From Crocinitomicaceae bacterium (lineage in GTDB: Bacteria; Bacteroidota; Bacteroidia; Flavobacteriales_D; Crocinitomicaceae): a stretch of DNA of 64,000 nucleotides. The stretch is from NCBI GenBank assembly GCA_024643725.1, contig JAHEMJ010000015.1:248001-312000 (forward strand), in the 5' to 3' direction. Made by a program: the position numbers and the translations under genes. Shown here piece by piece: positions 9,562 through 20,145 of this stretch. Below the pieces are notes generated by a model that saw nothing but the letters and a program-made list of their open reading frames with translations, was not told where the DNA came from and did no database searches. How positions within the stretch are numbered: the first letter of the stretch is position 1; every line of letters begins with the position of its first letter.

Positions 9562-10032
9562 ATGAGAAGAAGAAAAGCCAAAAAGATTGCGATTCTGCCA
9601 GATCCGAAGTTTAACGATGTGGTAGTAACGAAATTCGTCAACAATTTAATGCTAGATGGTAAGAAGAGTTTAGCATTCCGTTTATTTTACGATGCAATTG
9701 AAATCGTAGATAAAAAAATAGAAGAAACAGAAGGATTAGATGTTTGGAGAAAAGCATTAGAAAATGTAACTCCAAGTGTTGAGGTAAGAAGTCGCCGTGT
9801 AGGTGGAGCTACTTTCCAAATCCCTACTCCAGTTCGTGAAGAACGTAAAGCATCATTAGCTATGAAATGGTTAATTGGTTACGCTCGTAAACGCAACGAA
9901 AAAACAATGTCTCAAAGATTAGCTTCTGAAATCATTGCTGCTTCTAAAGAAGAAGGCGCTGCTTTCAAGAAAAAAGAAGATACAATGCGTATGGCAGAAG
10001 CGAACAAAGCATTTTCACATTTCAGATTCTAA
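9562..10032 (+). CDS. rpsG: 30S ribosomal protein S7 (uS7)
   Basis: A 156-residue S7, the assembly starter of the 30S head. The N-terminus MRRRKAKK, the core [13 protein letters not shown] and the signature [16 protein letters not shown] are all present, followed by [12 protein letters not shown]. Gene order rpsL-rpsG-fusA is the standard str operon. In other bacteria S7 represses this operon by binding its own message; no comparable site can be shown here. Confidence 0.98.
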   Translation: MRRRKAKKIAILPDPKFNDVVVTKFVNNLMLDGKKSLAFRLFYDAIEIVDKKIEETEGLDVWRKALENVTPSVEVRSRRVGGATFQIPTPVREERKASLAMKWLIGYARKRNEKTMSQRLASEIIAASKEEGAAFKKKEDTMRMAEANKAFSHFRF

Positions 10033-10035
10033 GAC

Positions 10036-12141
10036 ATGGCAAGAGATTTAAGATTTACAAGAAACATCGGGATTGCTGCTCACATTGATGCAGGAAAAAC
10101 GACAACGACTGAGCGTATCTTATTTTACGGTGGTGTTAGTCACAAAATTGGAGAGGTTCATGATGGAGCAGCTACAATGGACTGGATGGAGCAAGAGCAA
10201 GAGCGTGGTATCACGATTACTTCTGCTGCAACGACATTAGATTGGAAATACAGAGGTCAAAACTACCATGTAAACATTATTGATACCCCAGGACACGTTG
10301 ACTTTACTGTAGAGGTAAACCGTTCGTTACGTGTATTAGATGGATTGGTATTCTTGTTTTCAGCGGTTGATGGTGTTGAGCCTCAATCTGAAACAAACTG
10401 GCGTTTGGCAAACAACTATAACGTTCCTCGTATTGGATTCGTTAACAAGATGGACCGTCAAGGTGCCGATTTCTTGAACGTTTGTCGTCAAGTAAAAGAA
10501 ATGTTGGGTAGTCATGCACTTCCATTACAAATCAACATTGGTGAAGAAGACAATTTCAAAGGAGTTGTTGACTTGATCAACTTTAAAGGAATCACTTGGA
10601 ATGAAGAAGATTTTGGAATGACTTTCCAAGAAATCGAAATTCCAGCAGATATTATCGACGAAGCTAGAAAACTTCGTAGTGAATTGTTAGAAGCAGTTGC
10701 TGAGTTTGATGAAACATTGATGGAGAAATTCTTCGAAGATGAGAATTCATTAACTGAGCGTGAAATTTTGAATGCACTTCGCGAAGCAACAATCTCAGGA
10801 AAAGTTGTTCCAATGATGTGTGGTTCATCTTTCAAAAACAAAGGTGTTCAAGCGATGTTGGACATGGTAATGGAAATTCTTCCATCTCCAATGGACATCG
10901 AAGGCGTGACTGGAATCAACCCTAAAACGGATGAAGAAGTATTGCGTAAACCATCTTATGACGAACCATTTGCAGGATTGGCATTTAAAATTGCTACCGA
11001 TCCTTTCGTTGGTCGTTTGTGTTTCGTTCGTGCTTATTCAGGAAAATTAGAAGCAGGTTCTTATGTATTGAACACGCGTTCAGACAACAAAGAGCGTATT
11101 TCTCGTATCTTCCAAATGCACGCGAACAAGCAAAATCAAATTAGTGAATTAGGTGCTGGTGATATCGGTGCGGTTGTTGGATTTAAAGATATCAAAACTG
11201 GAGATACATTGTGTGCAGAGAACGCACCAATCGTTCTTGAGTCTATGGTATTCCCTGAGCCGGTTATCGGATTGGCAATTGAGCCTAAAACACAAGCAGA
11301 TACTGACCGTTTATCGATCGGATTATCTAAACTTTCTGAAGAGGATCCAACATTCCGTGTGAACACAGATGAGGAGACAGGACAAACGATTATCTCAGGA
11401 ATGGGTGAGCTTCACTTAGAGATTATCATTGACCGTTTGAAAAGAGAGTTTAAAGTAGAAGTAAATCAAGGTGCTCCGCAAGTTGCTTACCGTGAAGCTA
11501 TTACAGGTAGCACAGACCACAGAGAAGTGTACAAAAAACAATCTGGTGGACGTGGTAAATTTGCCGATATCTTTGTTAAAATTTCAGCTCAAGACAACGA
11601 AGAGAAAACAGGTCTTGAATTCATCAACAGCATTAAAGGTGGTAACATTCCTCGTGAGTTTATCCCTTCAGTTGAGAAAGGATTCAAAGATTCAATGAAA
11701 AACGGAGTTCTTGCTGGATTCCCTATTGAAGCGATGAAAGTTGAATTGATTGATGGATCATTCCACGCGGTCGATTCAGATTCTTTATCATTCGAACTTT
11801 GTGCACGTATGGCGTACAGAGCAGCATTGAAAGCATGTCGTCCAGTTTTATTGGAGCCAATCATGAAATTAGAAGTGGTTACTCCAGAAGAAAACATGGG
11901 AGATGTTGTAGGTGACTTGAACAGAAGACGCGGTATGATGCGTGGAATGGATGACCGTAACGGTGCGAAAGTATTGAAGGCAGATGTTCCTCTTTCTGAA
12001 ATGTTTGGTTATGTAACTCAGTTGCGTACCATTACTTCAGGACGTGCTAACTCTTCTATGGAATTCTCTCATTACTCAGAGGCTCCTAAAAATGTCGCAG
12101 ATGATGTAGTAGCAAAAGCAAATGGTAAAGTCACAGCATAA
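10036..12141 (+). CDS. fusA: Elongation factor G
   Basis: A 701-residue translocase GTPase. The P-loop is AHIDAGKT (15-22), switch II is DTPGHVDF and the base-recognition motif is NKMD. Domains II to V follow in normal order, with the domain IV segment [13 protein letters not shown] (around residue 500) and the C-terminal [17 protein letters not shown]. It begins 3 bases after rpsG, inside the str operon, and is followed directly by rpsJ. Length and motifs point to the main cellular EF-G rather than a tetracycline-resistance relative or the mitochondrial-like EF-G2. Confidence 0.98.
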   Translation: MARDLRFTRNIGIAAHIDAGKTTTTERILFYGGVSHKIGEVHDGAATMDWMEQEQERGITITSAATTLDWKYRGQNYHVNIIDTPGHVDFTVEVNRSLRVLDGLVFLFSAVDGVEPQSETNWRLANNYNVPRIGFVNKMDRQGADFLNVCRQVKEMLGSHALPLQINIGEEDNFKGVVDLINFKGITWNEEDFGMTFQEIEIPADIIDEARKLRSELLEAVAEFDETLMEKFFEDENSLTEREILNALREATISGKVVPMMCGSSFKNKGVQAMLDMVMEILPSPMDIEGVTGINPKTDEEVLRKPSYDEPFAGLAFKIATDPFVGRLCFVRAYSGKLEAGSYVLNTRSDNKERISRIFQMHANKQNQISELGAGDIGAVVGFKDIKTGDTLCAENAPIVLESMVFPEPVIGLAIEPKTQADTDRLSIGLSKLSEEDPTFRVNTDEETGQTIISGMGELHLEIIIDRLKREFKVEVNQGAPQVAYREAITGSTDHREVYKKQSGGRGKFADIFVKISAQDNEEKTGLEFINSIKGGNIPREFIPSVEKGFKDSMKNGVLAGFPIEAMKVELIDGSFHAVDSDSLSFELCARMAYRAALKACRPVLLEPIMKLEVVTPEENMGDVVGDLNRRRGMMRGMDDRNGAKVLKADVPLSEMFGYVTQLRTITSGRANSSMEFSHYSEAPKNVADDVVAKANGKVTA

Positions 12142-12153
12142 AAGAAAAATCAG

Positions 12154-12459
12154 ATGAGCCAAAAAATTAGAATTAAATTAAAATCGTACGATCACAACCT
12201 CCTAGATAAGTCTGCGGAGAAAATCGTAAAAACAGTAAAATCTACAGGTGCTGTGGTTAGTGGACCAATTCCACTTCCAACACACAAAAGAATCTATACT
12301 GTATTGCGTTCACCACACGTTAACAAAAAAGCGCGTGAGCAATTTGAGTTGTGTGCGTACAAAAGATTGATGGACATTTATAGCAGTTCATCAAAAACAG
12401 TAGATGCGTTGATGAAATTGGAACTTCCAAGTGGAGTTGACGTAGAAATTAAAGTGTAA
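12154..12459 (+). CDS. rpsJ: 30S ribosomal protein S10 (uS10)
   Basis: A 101-residue S10 with the usual features: [20 protein letters not shown] near the start, [20 protein letters not shown] in the exposed loop region, and a C-terminal [19 protein letters not shown] strand. It assembles into the 30S head and can also serve as NusE in antitermination. It links the str and S10 gene blocks, lying 12 bases after fusA, so no break between the two operons is visible here. Confidence 0.97.
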   Translation: MSQKIRIKLKSYDHNLLDKSAEKIVKTVKSTGAVVSGPIPLPTHKRIYTVLRSPHVNKKAREQFELCAYKRLMDIYSSSSKTVDALMKLELPSGVDVEIKV

Positions 12460-12476
12460 TTTTTAACAACTAGTAT

Positions 12477-13091
12477 ATGCCAGGAATTATTGGACGTAAA
12501 ATCGGGATGACTAGCATCTTTAGTGCCGAGGGTAAATCTTTACCATGCACGGTTATTGAAGCTGGTCCTTGTGTTGTGACCCAAATAAAAACACAAGACA
12601 GAGATGGTTACGAAGCAGTTCAGTTAGGATTCGGAGAGAAGAAAGAAAAAAACACTCCGAATGCATTGAAGGGCCATTTCAAAAAAGCGAACACTTCTCC
12701 AAAAGCGAAGTTGGTTGAATTCAAAGGATTTGATCAAGTGAATTTAGGAGATACTGTTTTAGTTGACATCTTCGAAGAAGGAGAGTTTGTTGACGTAATT
12801 GGAACCTCAAAAGGAAAAGGATTCCAAGGGGTAGTTAGAAGACATGGATTTGGTGGAGTTGGTCAAGCAACACATGGTCAGCACAACAGATTACGTGCAC
12901 CAGGTTCAATCGGAGCTTGTTCTTATCCAGCTCGTGTATTCAAAGGAATGCGCATGGCAGGACAAATGGGGAACAAAAGAAGATTGGCTTCAAACCTCGA
13001 AGTGTTAAAAGTAATTGCAGACAAGAATCTAGTGATCATAAAAGGCTCGATTCCAGGTGCAAATGGTTCAACTGTAACAATTAACAAGTAA
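12477..13091 (+). CDS. rplC: 50S ribosomal protein L3 (uL3)
   Basis: A 204-residue L3, one of the early 23S rRNA binders near the peptidyl transferase centre. It shows [13 protein letters not shown] at the start, the central loop [16 protein letters not shown], and [16 protein letters not shown]. Its TAA overlaps the rplD ATG by one base (TAATG), implying translational coupling within the S10 block. Confidence 0.97.
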   Translation: MPGIIGRKIGMTSIFSAEGKSLPCTVIEAGPCVVTQIKTQDRDGYEAVQLGFGEKKEKNTPNALKGHFKKANTSPKAKLVEFKGFDQVNLGDTVLVDIFEEGEFVDVIGTSKGKGFQGVVRRHGFGGVGQATHGQHNRLRAPGSIGACSYPARVFKGMRMAGQMGNKRRLASNLEVLKVIADKNLVIIKGSIPGANGSTVTINK

Positions 13092-13714
13092 TGAAACTGA
13101 AAATATACGATTCAAAAGGAGTAGCTACTGCGAAGTCAGTAACACTTTCAGAGGAGGTTTTTGGGATCGAACCAAACAACCACGCCATTTACTTGGATGT
13201 AAAACAACACTTGGCGAACCGTCGTCAAGGAACGCACAAATCGAAAGAGCGTAATGAGATTGCTGGATCAACAAAGAAATTGAAAAAGCAAAAGGGTACC
13301 GGTGGTGCTCGTGCAGGTAGCGCGAAATCAGGAACACGTGTAGGTGGTGGACGTATTTTTGGACCACGTCCAAGAAACTACCACTTCAAATTAAACGTGA
13401 AATTGAAACGTCTTGCACGTAAATCAGCGTTCTCGTTCAAAGCGAAAAACGATGGATTAATGATTATTGAAGATTTGAATTTGAATGCAAAAACAAAAGA
13501 CTTCAAAGCATTATTGGCTTCATTGAACTTGGAAAACCAAAAAGTATTGTTGATTCTTGGTGATAAAACCGACAACGTTTACTTAGCGGCACGTAACCTT
13601 GGACGAGTGAAAGTCGTAACAGCAGACTCATTCAACACATTTGATGTATTGAATGCTGGGAAAGTTGTTTTGGCAGAAAGCTCAATTGATAAAATTCAAA
13701 CTATTCTTAACTAA
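13091..13714 (+). CDS. rplD: 50S ribosomal protein L4 (uL4)
   Basis: A 207-residue L4. The long tunnel-facing loop is recognisable as KLKKQKGTGGARAGSAKSGT and GGGRIFGPRPRNY, and the C-terminal part has the family Rossmann-like helical domain. In enterobacteria L4 represses the S10 operon; no equivalent leader is obvious before rpsJ here. It starts one base inside the rplC stop codon. Confidence 0.96.
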   Translation: MKLKIYDSKGVATAKSVTLSEEVFGIEPNNHAIYLDVKQHLANRRQGTHKSKERNEIAGSTKKLKKQKGTGGARAGSAKSGTRVGGGRIFGPRPRNYHFKLNVKLKRLARKSAFSFKAKNDGLMIIEDLNLNAKTKDFKALLASLNLENQKVLLILGDKTDNVYLAARNLGRVKVVTADSFNTFDVLNAGKVVLAESSIDKIQTILN

Positions 13715-13719
13715 ACGTT

Positions 13720-14016
13720 ATGCAAACGATTATTAGAAAGCCGATCATAACAGAAAAAGCAACGATGCAAAGTGAACGAATGAATCGTTTCACTTTCGAA
13801 GTAGCTCGCACGGCTAATAAAATTGAAATTAAAAACGCCATCGAGAAGGTGTATGGAGTACATGTCACAGATGTTCATACATTAAATTATGGTGGTGGTA
13901 AATCCTCTGTGAAGTACACCAATAAAGGCATTGTTGAACAAAAAAGCAAACAATGGAAAAAGGCTGTCGTAACCGTAGCAGATGGTGAAACCATTGATTT
14001 ATTTAACAATTATTAA
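13720..14016 (+). CDS. rplW: 50S ribosomal protein L23 (uL23)
   Basis: A 98-residue L23 that surrounds the polypeptide exit and serves as the docking site for trigger factor and SRP. The start IIRKPIITEKATMQSE and the stretch NKIEIKNAIEKVYGVHV are diagnostic. The gene lies 5 bases after rplD and 9 before rplB, as in the standard S10 block. Confidence 0.95.
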   Translation: MQTIIRKPIITEKATMQSERMNRFTFEVARTANKIEIKNAIEKVYGVHVTDVHTLNYGGGKSSVKYTNKGIVEQKSKQWKKAVVTVADGETIDLFNNY

Positions 14017-14025
14017 TGTTCAACC

Positions 14026-14850
14026 ATGAGTCTTAAAAAATTCAAACCAACAACCCCAGGACAACGTCACAAAGTGGCGATGGAGTTCGCTGAGATTACG
14101 GCATCTTCTCCTGAAAAAAGCTTGGTTTCAAGTATGAAGAAAAGCGGTGGTCGTAATAACGACGGTCGCATGACAATGCGCTACTTAGGTGGTGGTCATA
14201 AACAAAAATATCGTATCATCGATTTCAAACGTAACAAGTTTGATATTCCTGCAACGGTAAAAACAATCGAATACGATCCAAACAGAACGGCGAATATCGC
14301 ACTTTTGTTCTACGCTGATGGAGAGAAAAGATACATCATCGCACCGACAGGATTAAAAGTTGGTGATCAAGTATTATCTGGAAAAACAGCAACGCCAAAT
14401 ATTGGACATGCGATGTATTTATCAGATGTTCCATTAGGGACAGTGATTCACAACATCGAATTGAAACCAGGAGCTGGTGGTGTGATTGCACGTGGAGCTG
14501 GAACGTATGCACAATTGAATGCACGTGATGGTAAATATGCTATCATCAAAATGCCTTCAGGTGAAACTCGTATGATTTTGACAACTTGTCTAGCTACAAT
14601 TGGTTCAGTTTCAAATTCTGAGCACAACTTAGTCGTATCTGGAAAAGCTGGTCGTTCAAGATGGTTAGGACGTCGTCCACGTGTACGTGGTGTCGTGATG
14701 AACCCAGTTGATCACCCGATGGGTGGTGGTGAAGGTAGAAATGCCGGAGGTCACCCTAGATCTAGAAATGGTATGCCTGCTAAAGGATTTAAAACAAGAT
14801 CTAAAAGCAAGTATTCTGATAAGTTTATTGTAGAAAGAAGAAAAAAATAG
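14026..14850 (+). CDS. rplB: 50S ribosomal protein L2 (uL2)
   Basis: A 274-residue L2 needed for subunit association and peptidyl transferase activity. It has [20 protein letters not shown] early, [18 protein letters not shown] in the SH3-like domain, and the conserved C-terminal [19 protein letters not shown] with the functional histidine. Length is normal. It is followed by rpsS after 3 bases. Confidence 0.98.
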   Translation: MSLKKFKPTTPGQRHKVAMEFAEITASSPEKSLVSSMKKSGGRNNDGRMTMRYLGGGHKQKYRIIDFKRNKFDIPATVKTIEYDPNRTANIALLFYADGEKRYIIAPTGLKVGDQVLSGKTATPNIGHAMYLSDVPLGTVIHNIELKPGAGGVIARGAGTYAQLNARDGKYAIIKMPSGETRMILTTCLATIGSVSNSEHNLVVSGKAGRSRWLGRRPRVRGVVMNPVDHPMGGGEGRNAGGHPRSRNGMPAKGFKTRSKSKYSDKFIVERRKK

Positions 14851-14853
14851 GAT

Positions 14854-15132
14854 ATGAGTCGTTCATTAAAGAAACCGCCATTCGTTCATTATAAATTAAT
14901 GAAAAGAGTTGACGATGCTCAAGCTGCTAGCAGCAAGGCTGTAATTAAAACTTGGTCTCGAGCGTCTACAATTACACCTGAATTTGTTGGATTAACCTTC
15001 GCAGTTCACAACGGGAATAAATTTATCCCAGTATTTGCAACTGAAAACATGGTTGGTCACAAATTAGGAGAGTTCTCCCCTACCCGCAATTTCCGTGGGC
15101 ATGGAGGTAATAAAAAAGATAAGAAACGTTAA
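14854..15132 (+). CDS. rpsS: 30S ribosomal protein S19 (uS19)
   Basis: A 92-residue S19 of the 30S head. The sequence [33 protein letters not shown] and [17 protein letters not shown] are textbook signatures. It sits between rplB and rplV with very short gaps, as expected for the S10 block. Confidence 0.97.
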   Translation: MSRSLKKPPFVHYKLMKRVDDAQAASSKAVIKTWSRASTITPEFVGLTFAVHNGNKFIPVFATENMVGHKLGEFSPTRNFRGHGGNKKDKKR

Positions 15133-15146
15133 GATTTAAAGCAGTC

Positions 15147-15542
15147 ATGGGAGCCAGAAAACGCTTAAGAGCTGAACAGCTTAAGGAAAATAAAAAATCA
15201 ATTGCGATTGCGCATTTGAATAATTCGGGAATCTCTCCTCGTAAGATGAGATTAGTAGCTGATTTAATTCGCGGAGTTGAAGTAAACAAAGCATTGAACA
15301 TTTTACAATTCAATGGAAAAGTTGCTTCAATTAGCCTAGGAAAATTGTTGCGTTCCGCTATCGCAAACTGGGAGTCTAAAAACGAAGGTTCTGACATTAG
15401 TCAAGAAACGTTAGTTGTTAGCCGAGTTGAAGTTGGTGGAGGTACAATGTTGAAAAGAATTCAACCAGCACCGCAAGGAAGAGCACACAGAATTAGAAAA
15501 AGATCGAACCACGTTACGATCGTAGTTGACGGTACTAAATAA
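15147..15542 (+). CDS. rplV: 50S ribosomal protein L22 (uL22)
   Basis: A 131-residue L22 whose beta-hairpin reaches into the exit tunnel. The segment [14 protein letters not shown] and the C-terminal hairpin and strand ([20 protein letters not shown]) are intact, so no macrolide-type deletion is visible in the hairpin. The N-terminus is slightly longer and lysine/arginine-rich compared with the E. coli protein. Confidence 0.96.
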   Translation: MGARKRLRAEQLKENKKSIAIAHLNNSGISPRKMRLVADLIRGVEVNKALNILQFNGKVASISLGKLLRSAIANWESKNEGSDISQETLVVSRVEVGGGTMLKRIQPAPQGRAHRIRKRSNHVTIVVDGTK

Positions 15543-15551
15543 GTTTAAGAA

Positions 15552-16277
15552 ATGGGACAAAAAACAAATCCAATTGGAAATAGACTAGGTTACATCCACG
15601 GATGGGAGTCAAATTGGTATGGAGGAAACGACTACAAAGATAAAATTGTAGAAGATGACCAAATCCGTAAATATTTGAATGCTCGTTTGGCAAAAGCAAG
15701 TATTGCTAAAATCATCATCGAGCGTACCTTGAAGTTAGTAACTGTAACGATCAACACAGCTCGTCCAGGAGTAATCATTGGAAAAGGTGGTCAAGAAGTT
15801 GACAAACTAAAAGAAGAGTTAAAAAAATTGACGAAAAAAGAAATTCAAATCAACATTTTCGAGGTGAAACGTCCAGAATTGGATGCTCGTTTAGTGGCTG
15901 ATGGAGTTGCTCGTCAACTTGAAGCACGTATCTCTTTCCGTCGCGCTATTAAAATGGCGATTGCAGGAACAATGAGAATGGGTGCAGAAGGAATTAAAAT
16001 TAAAATTTCTGGACGTTTGAATGGTGCTGAGATGGCACGTTCTGAAATGTACAAAGACGGTAGAACACCGTTGCATACATTCAGAGCTGATATCGACTAT
16101 GCATTATCAGAAGCACATACGACTTATGGTCGTTTGGGTATCAAAGTTTGGATTTGCCGTGGTGAAGTTTATGGTAAGCGTGACTTAGCTCCGAATATCG
16201 GTGTAGCAACTGGTGGAGGAAACAACAACAACGGTGGCGATCGCAAACCTGCATCGTTCAAGAGAAAGAAAAAGTAA
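15552..16277 (+). CDS. rpsC: 30S ribosomal protein S3 (uS3)
   Basis: A 241-residue S3. It opens with [13 protein letters not shown], contains the KH motif [20 protein letters not shown], and has the C-terminal domain with [13 protein letters not shown] and GVKVWI-type strand ([13 protein letters not shown]). The C-terminal tail has an asparagine/glycine-rich stretch and then a basic end, a common lineage-specific extension. It is followed by rplP after 25 bases. Confidence 0.97.
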   Translation: MGQKTNPIGNRLGYIHGWESNWYGGNDYKDKIVEDDQIRKYLNARLAKASIAKIIIERTLKLVTVTINTARPGVIIGKGGQEVDKLKEELKKLTKKEIQINIFEVKRPELDARLVADGVARQLEARISFRRAIKMAIAGTMRMGAEGIKIKISGRLNGAEMARSEMYKDGRTPLHTFRADIDYALSEAHTTYGRLGIKVWICRGEVYGKRDLAPNIGVATGGGNNNNGGDRKPASFKRKKK

Positions 16278-16302
16278 TTAGAGACAGTTAAATTAACAGG
16301 AA

Positions 16303-16728
16303 ATGTTACAGCCTAAAAGAACAAAATTTAGAAGAGTACAGAAAGGAAGAAATCGTGGATTGGCGCACAGAGGTTCGACAATTGCGTTTGGTTCTTTCGG
16401 ATTAAAGGCTTTGGAACCAGGATGGATTACTTCACGTCAAATTGAAGCTTCTCGTATCGCCGTTACTCGATACATGAAGCGTGAAGGAAAAGTTTGGATC
16501 CGAATATTCCCAGACAAGCCGGTGACCTCTAAGCCAGCTGAAGTACGTATGGGTAAAGGTAAGGGAGCTCCTAGTCACTGGGTTGCAGTGATCAAACCGG
16601 GTTGCATCATGTTTGAAGCAGACGGAGTACCTTACGAAATCGCAAAAGAAGCTATGCGTTTAGCTGCACAGAAGTTACCTGTGAAGTGTAAATTCATTGT
16701 TCGAAACGATTATGTTTTACCAATTTAA
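16303..16728 (+). CDS. rplP: 50S ribosomal protein L16 (uL16)
   Basis: A 141-residue L16 that contacts the A-site tRNA. The start [11 protein letters not shown], the loop [20 protein letters not shown] and [19 protein letters not shown] identify it. The [14 protein letters not shown] loop holds the arginine that is hydroxylated in some bacteria. Confidence 0.97.
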   Translation: MLQPKRTKFRRVQKGRNRGLAHRGSTIAFGSFGLKALEPGWITSRQIEASRIAVTRYMKREGKVWIRIFPDKPVTSKPAEVRMGKGKGAPSHWVAVIKPGCIMFEADGVPYEIAKEAMRLAAQKLPVKCKFIVRNDYVLPI

Positions 16729-16737
16729 GATTGAAAC

Positions 16738-16932
16738 ATGAAACAAGCAGAAATCAATAAACTATCGATTGAGGATTTAAAAAATCGTCTAGTTGACGTC
16801 AAAGGACAATTGTCTAATTTGAAATTAACTCACCGCATGGCGCCAATTGAAAATCCATTACGCATTACAGCAATGCGCAAAACGGTTGCAAGATTGAGTA
16901 CAGAATTAACAAAACGTTCAAATCAAGCTTAG
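16738..16932 (+). CDS. rpmC: 50S ribosomal protein L29 (uL29)
   Basis: A 64-residue, two-helix protein near the exit tunnel. It has the family pattern of an N-terminal KQAEINKLSIEDLKNRL helix followed by a second helix ending in ARLSTELTKR. It is placed between rplP and rpsQ as in all S10 blocks, which supports the call despite the short length. Confidence 0.93.
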   Translation: MKQAEINKLSIEDLKNRLVDVKGQLSNLKLTHRMAPIENPLRITAMRKTVARLSTELTKRSNQA

Positions 16933-16947
16933 GCTTGAACTAAAAAA

Positions 16948-17214
16948 ATGAACATGGAAGAAAATCGAAATTTAAGAAAAGAAAGAATTGGTGTCGTTAC
17001 GAGTAACAAAATGGAGAAATCTATCGTAGTTGCTGTGGAGCGTAAAGTGAAGCACCCGAAGTACGGGAAATTCGTAAAAATGACCACTAAATTCGTTGCA
17101 CATGATGAAACAAACGATTGCCACATTGGTGATGTTGTTAAAATCATGGAAACACGTCCTTTGAGTAAATCAAAGAACTGGAGATTAGTAGAAATTGTTG
17201 AAAGAGCTAAATAA
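16948..17214 (+). CDS. rpsQ: 30S ribosomal protein S17 (uS17)
   Basis: An 88-residue OB-fold protein. The motif [19 protein letters not shown] and [10 protein letters not shown], followed by [19 protein letters not shown], is diagnostic. Two in-frame ATGs (16948 and 16954) are only 6 bases apart, and I cannot decide between them; the first is given. Confidence 0.96.
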   Translation: MNMEENRNLRKERIGVVTSNKMEKSIVVAVERKVKHPKYGKFVKMTTKFVAHDETNDCHIGDVVKIMETRPLSKSKNWRLVEIVERAK

Positions 17215-17222
17215 CCGGAGAG

Positions 17223-17591
17223 ATGATACAAACAGAATCCAGACTATCAGTTGCAGACAATTCAGGAGCCAAAGAAGTATTGTGCATCCGAGTTTTAGGC
17301 GGAACAAGAAGACGTTACGCTTCAGTTGGTGACAAAATCGTAGTTGCTGTTAAAAGCGCTATGCCTAACGGAGCAGTAAAAAAAGGTTCCGTAGCGAAAG
17401 CAGTAGTTGTTCGCACAAAAAAAGAAATTCGTCGTCAAGATGGATCTTACATCCGTTTCGATGATAACGCTTGTGTGATCTTGAACCAAGGTGGTGAAAT
17501 GAGAGGTACTCGTATTTTCGGACCAGTTGCTCGTGAATTGAGAGAGAATAACTACATGAAAATTGTTTCACTAGCACCTGAGGTGTTATAA
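17223..17591 (+). CDS. rplN: 50S ribosomal protein L14 (uL14)
   Basis: A 122-residue L14 at the subunit interface. It shows [19 protein letters not shown] at the start, [20 protein letters not shown] in the middle, and [13 protein letters not shown] near the end. The ATG is preceded by CCGGAGAG, one of the few Shine-Dalgarno-like stretches in this operon. Confidence 0.98.
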   Translation: MIQTESRLSVADNSGAKEVLCIRVLGGTRRRYASVGDKIVVAVKSAMPNGAVKKGSVAKAVVVRTKKEIRRQDGSYIRFDDNACVILNQGGEMRGTRIFGPVARELRENNYMKIVSLAPEVL

Positions 17592-17601
17592 TTATTGAAA
17601 A

Positions 17602-17916
17602 ATGCAGAAGAAATTACACATTAAAGTTGGCGACACCGTGAAAGTGATTTCAGGTGAATCCAAAGGTCAAGAAGGCAAAATCGCTTCGATTGACCGTGAG
17701 AAAATGCGTGCTACTGTATCAGGTGTAAACATGATTAAAAAGCACAACAAACCAAGTGCATCTAACCCACAAGGTGGTATTGAAGAGAAGGAAGGAACAA
17801 TCCATATCTCAAACCTTATGGTAGTTGCAGGAGGAGTTGCTACACGCATCGGTCGTAAAGACGAGAAAGGAAAATTAGTTCGTTATTCAAAGAAATCAGG
17901 GGAGGTGATTAAATAA
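17602..17916 (+). CDS. rplX: 50S ribosomal protein L24 (uL24)
   Basis: A 104-residue KOW-domain protein that starts 50S assembly. The KOW motif appears as [20 protein letters not shown], and [15 protein letters not shown] text ([19 protein letters not shown]) follows. Its stop overlaps the rplE ATG by one base. Confidence 0.96.
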   Translation: MQKKLHIKVGDTVKVISGESKGQEGKIASIDREKMRATVSGVNMIKKHNKPSASNPQGGIEEKEGTIHISNLMVVAGGVATRIGRKDEKGKLVRYSKKSGEVIK

Positions 17917-18467
17917 TGAGTTACACACCAAGATTAAAAGAAAAGTACAGAGGCGAGATCATGTCTATGCTTCAGGAGCGTTTCGGATACAAATCCGTAA
18001 TGAGTGTTCCAAAATTAGAGAAAATCGTTTTGAGCCAAGGTATGGGTGACGCGGTAGCAGATAAGAAATTAATCGATAATGCTGCAGCTGACTTATCTCG
18101 TATTGCTGGACAAAAAGCGATTACAACTTTGTCTAAAAAAGACATCTCGAACTTTAAATTACGTAAAGGAATGCCAATTGGTACGAAAGTGACGTTAAGA
18201 GGAGATCGTATGTATGACTTTTTAGATCGTCTTCTTTCAGTGGCTTTGCCAAGAACTCGTGACTTCCGTGGTATCAATCCAAAAGGATTTGATGGTCGTG
18301 GTAACTTCAACTTAGGAGTGAAGGAACACATCATTTTCCCAGAAATTGATATTGACAAAGTAAACCGTATTTTAGGTATGGACATTACATTTGTTACCAC
18401 TGCAAACAGTGACGAAGAAGCGAAAGCATTATTAGATGCATTTGGTTTTCCATTTATTAAAAAATAA
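17916..18467 (+). CDS. rplE: 50S ribosomal protein L5 (uL5)
   Basis: A 183-residue L5 that binds 5S rRNA and contacts the P-site tRNA. Signature segments are [32 protein letters not shown], and [20 protein letters not shown]. It begins one base inside the rplX stop codon, consistent with translational coupling. Confidence 0.97.
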   Translation: MSYTPRLKEKYRGEIMSMLQERFGYKSVMSVPKLEKIVLSQGMGDAVADKKLIDNAAADLSRIAGQKAITTLSKKDISNFKLRKGMPIGTKVTLRGDRMYDFLDRLLSVALPRTRDFRGINPKGFDGRGNFNLGVKEHIIFPEIDIDKVNRILGMDITFVTTANSDEEAKALLDAFGFPFIKK

Positions 18468-18473
18468 GAAGAA

Positions 18474-18788
18474 ATGGCAAAGGAATCAATGAAAGCGCGT
18501 GAGCGCAAAAGAGAAAGGTTAGTTGCTCGATACGAAAAGAAACGTGCTGAATTAACGAAAGTATTGAAATCTACAGATTCGTCTGAGGAAATTCAATCAG
18601 CTAAGTGGGATGCAATGATGCAATTGCAAAAATTACCTGCAAACTCTTCCAAAATCAGAATGCACAATCGTTGTGGATTAACTGGTCGTCCAAGAGGGTA
18701 CATGCGTCAATTCGGTATCTCAAGGGTAACTTTTAGAGAAATGGCTTTGGCCGGAAAAATCCCAGGAGTTAAAAAGGGAAGTTGGTAA
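18474..18788 (+). CDS. rpsN: 30S ribosomal protein S14 (uS14), long zinc-free form
   Basis: A 104-residue S14. The N-terminus [14 protein letters not shown] and the C-terminal half ([20 protein letters not shown], then [10 protein letters not shown]) are clear family markers. No CxxC pairs exist, so this is the zinc-independent form. The middle (residues about 25-57) resembles the roughly 101-residue enterobacterial form and, from memory, is about 15 residues longer than the 89-residue S14 seen in many Bacteroidota. The frame is unbroken and the position between rplE and rpsH is standard, so this looks like a real length variant. Confidence 0.95.
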   Translation: MAKESMKARERKRERLVARYEKKRAELTKVLKSTDSSEEIQSAKWDAMMQLQKLPANSSKIRMHNRCGLTGRPRGYMRQFGISRVTFREMALAGKIPGVKKGSW

Positions 18789-18810
18789 TTAAAGAAAAAA
18801 CACAGAAGAA

Positions 18811-19209
18811 ATGAATACAGATCCGATAGCAGATTTTCTCACACGCATCCGTAATGCGAGTGCTGCAGGTTTGAAAATGGTGGAAATTCCTGGTTCAAAC
18901 ATTAAACGTGCAATGGCGCAAATTTTGTTTGACCAAGGTTATATCCTCAACTACAAATTTGAAGATGATAACAAGCAAGGAACGATTAAAATTGCATTGA
19001 AATACAATCAATCAACTCGTGTTCCTGCCATCACTAAATTACAACGAGCTTCTCGTCCAGGATTACGTAAGTATAGCGGATCAGTTGAGATGCCACGTGT
19101 ATTAAATGGTTTAGGTATTGCGATTGTCTCAACTTCGAAAGGAGTCATTACAGACAAAGAAGCACGTAAATTGAATGTAGGCGGAGAAGTCCTTTGTTAC
19201 GTTTATTAA
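18811..19209 (+). CDS. rpsH: 30S ribosomal protein S8 (uS8)
   Basis: A 132-residue S8, a primary 16S rRNA binder. It has [17 protein letters not shown] at the start and [19 protein letters not shown] near the C-terminus, with the final GGEVLCYVY. In other bacteria S8 regulates the spc block by binding mRNA; no such site could be shown here. Confidence 0.97.
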   Translation: MNTDPIADFLTRIRNASAAGLKMVEIPGSNIKRAMAQILFDQGYILNYKFEDDNKQGTIKIALKYNQSTRVPAITKLQRASRPGLRKYSGSVEMPRVLNGLGIAIVSTSKGVITDKEARKLNVGGEVLCYVY

Positions 19210-19220
19210 AAATTTAAGAA

Positions 19221-19775
19221 ATGTCAAGAATTGGAAAAGCACCGGTAACTATCCCAAGTGGCGTTGAAGTCACTTTCAAGGATTCAGTTATTACGGTTAA
19301 GGGGAAAAAAGGTGAATTAACGCAAGCTATTGACGCTTGTGTAGGAGTAACCATCGAAGACAATGTGATTACTTTCTCACGTCAGTCTGATGCACCAAAC
19401 GATCGTTCTAAACATGGTTTATACCGTGCGTTAGTTTTCAACATGATCGCTGGAGTTTCAGAAGGATGGAAAAAAGAAATGGAAATCATCGGAGTTGGAT
19501 ACCGTGCTAATGCAACTGGTCAACAATTAGATTTAGCTTTAGGTTTCTCTCACTCAATCATTATGGAAATTCCTAATGAAGTGAAAGTGACTACAGTTAC
19601 TGAAAAAGGTAAAGCACCAGTGGTGACACTTGAATCATTCGACAAACAATTGTTAGGTCAAGTGGCAGCTAAAATTCGTTCGTTTAGAAAACCTGAACCA
19701 TACAAAGGAAAAGGTATTCGTTTCGTTGGTGAAGAAATTCGTAGAAAAGCTGGTAAGTCAGCAGGTAAAAAATAA
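19221..19775 (+). CDS. rplF: 50S ribosomal protein L6 (uL6)
   Basis: A 184-residue L6 near the GTPase centre. MSRIGKAPVTIPSGV opens the protein, and the C-terminal signature RKPEPYKGKGIRFVGEEIRR (residues about 153-172) is intact. Its length and both RNA-binding repeats are normal. The gene lies between rpsH and rplR. Confidence 0.97.
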   Translation: MSRIGKAPVTIPSGVEVTFKDSVITVKGKKGELTQAIDACVGVTIEDNVITFSRQSDAPNDRSKHGLYRALVFNMIAGVSEGWKKEMEIIGVGYRANATGQQLDLALGFSHSIIMEIPNEVKVTTVTEKGKAPVVTLESFDKQLLGQVAAKIRSFRKPEPYKGKGIRFVGEEIRRKAGKSAGKK

Positions 19776-19785
19776 TAGGTAGATT

Positions 19786-20139
19786 ATGGCACTAAATAAA
19801 GTATTAAGAAGAGCTAAAATTAAACGAAGAATTCGTAAGAAAGTATTCGGTACTACAGCGATTCCAAGATTAACAGTTTTTAGAAGCAACAAGCAGATTT
19901 ACGCTCAGTTGATTGATGACATCTCTGGAAAAACATTGGCCTCTGCAGGTTCATTGAAAATGGAAGATGCTCAAAAAACAAACAAAGTAAATCAAGCTGC
20001 TATCGTAGGTAAGAAAATTGCTGAAGTAGCTGCTCAAGCAGGAATTGATAAAGTGGTTTTTGACCGTAATGGTTACTTATACCATGGTAGAATTAAATCT
20101 TTGGCTGATTCAGCTCGAGAAGGAGGACTTAAATTTTAA
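19786..20139 (+). CDS. rplR: 50S ribosomal protein L18 (uL18)
   Basis: A 117-residue 5S rRNA-binding protein. [19 protein letters not shown] and the C-terminal [25 protein letters not shown] are family markers. The N-terminus is strongly basic. rpsE follows after 6 bases. Confidence 0.96.
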   Translation: MALNKVLRRAKIKRRIRKKVFGTTAIPRLTVFRSNKQIYAQLIDDISGKTLASAGSLKMEDAQKTNKVNQAAIVGKKIAEVAAQAGIDKVVFDRNGYLYHGRIKSLADSAREGGLKF

Positions 20140-20145
20140 TAAGAA

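Noticed and set aside
17972-18508. 178-codon minus-strand frame opposite rplE
   Set aside because: It lies wholly antisense to a conserved ribosomal gene, has no promoter and no family resemblance.
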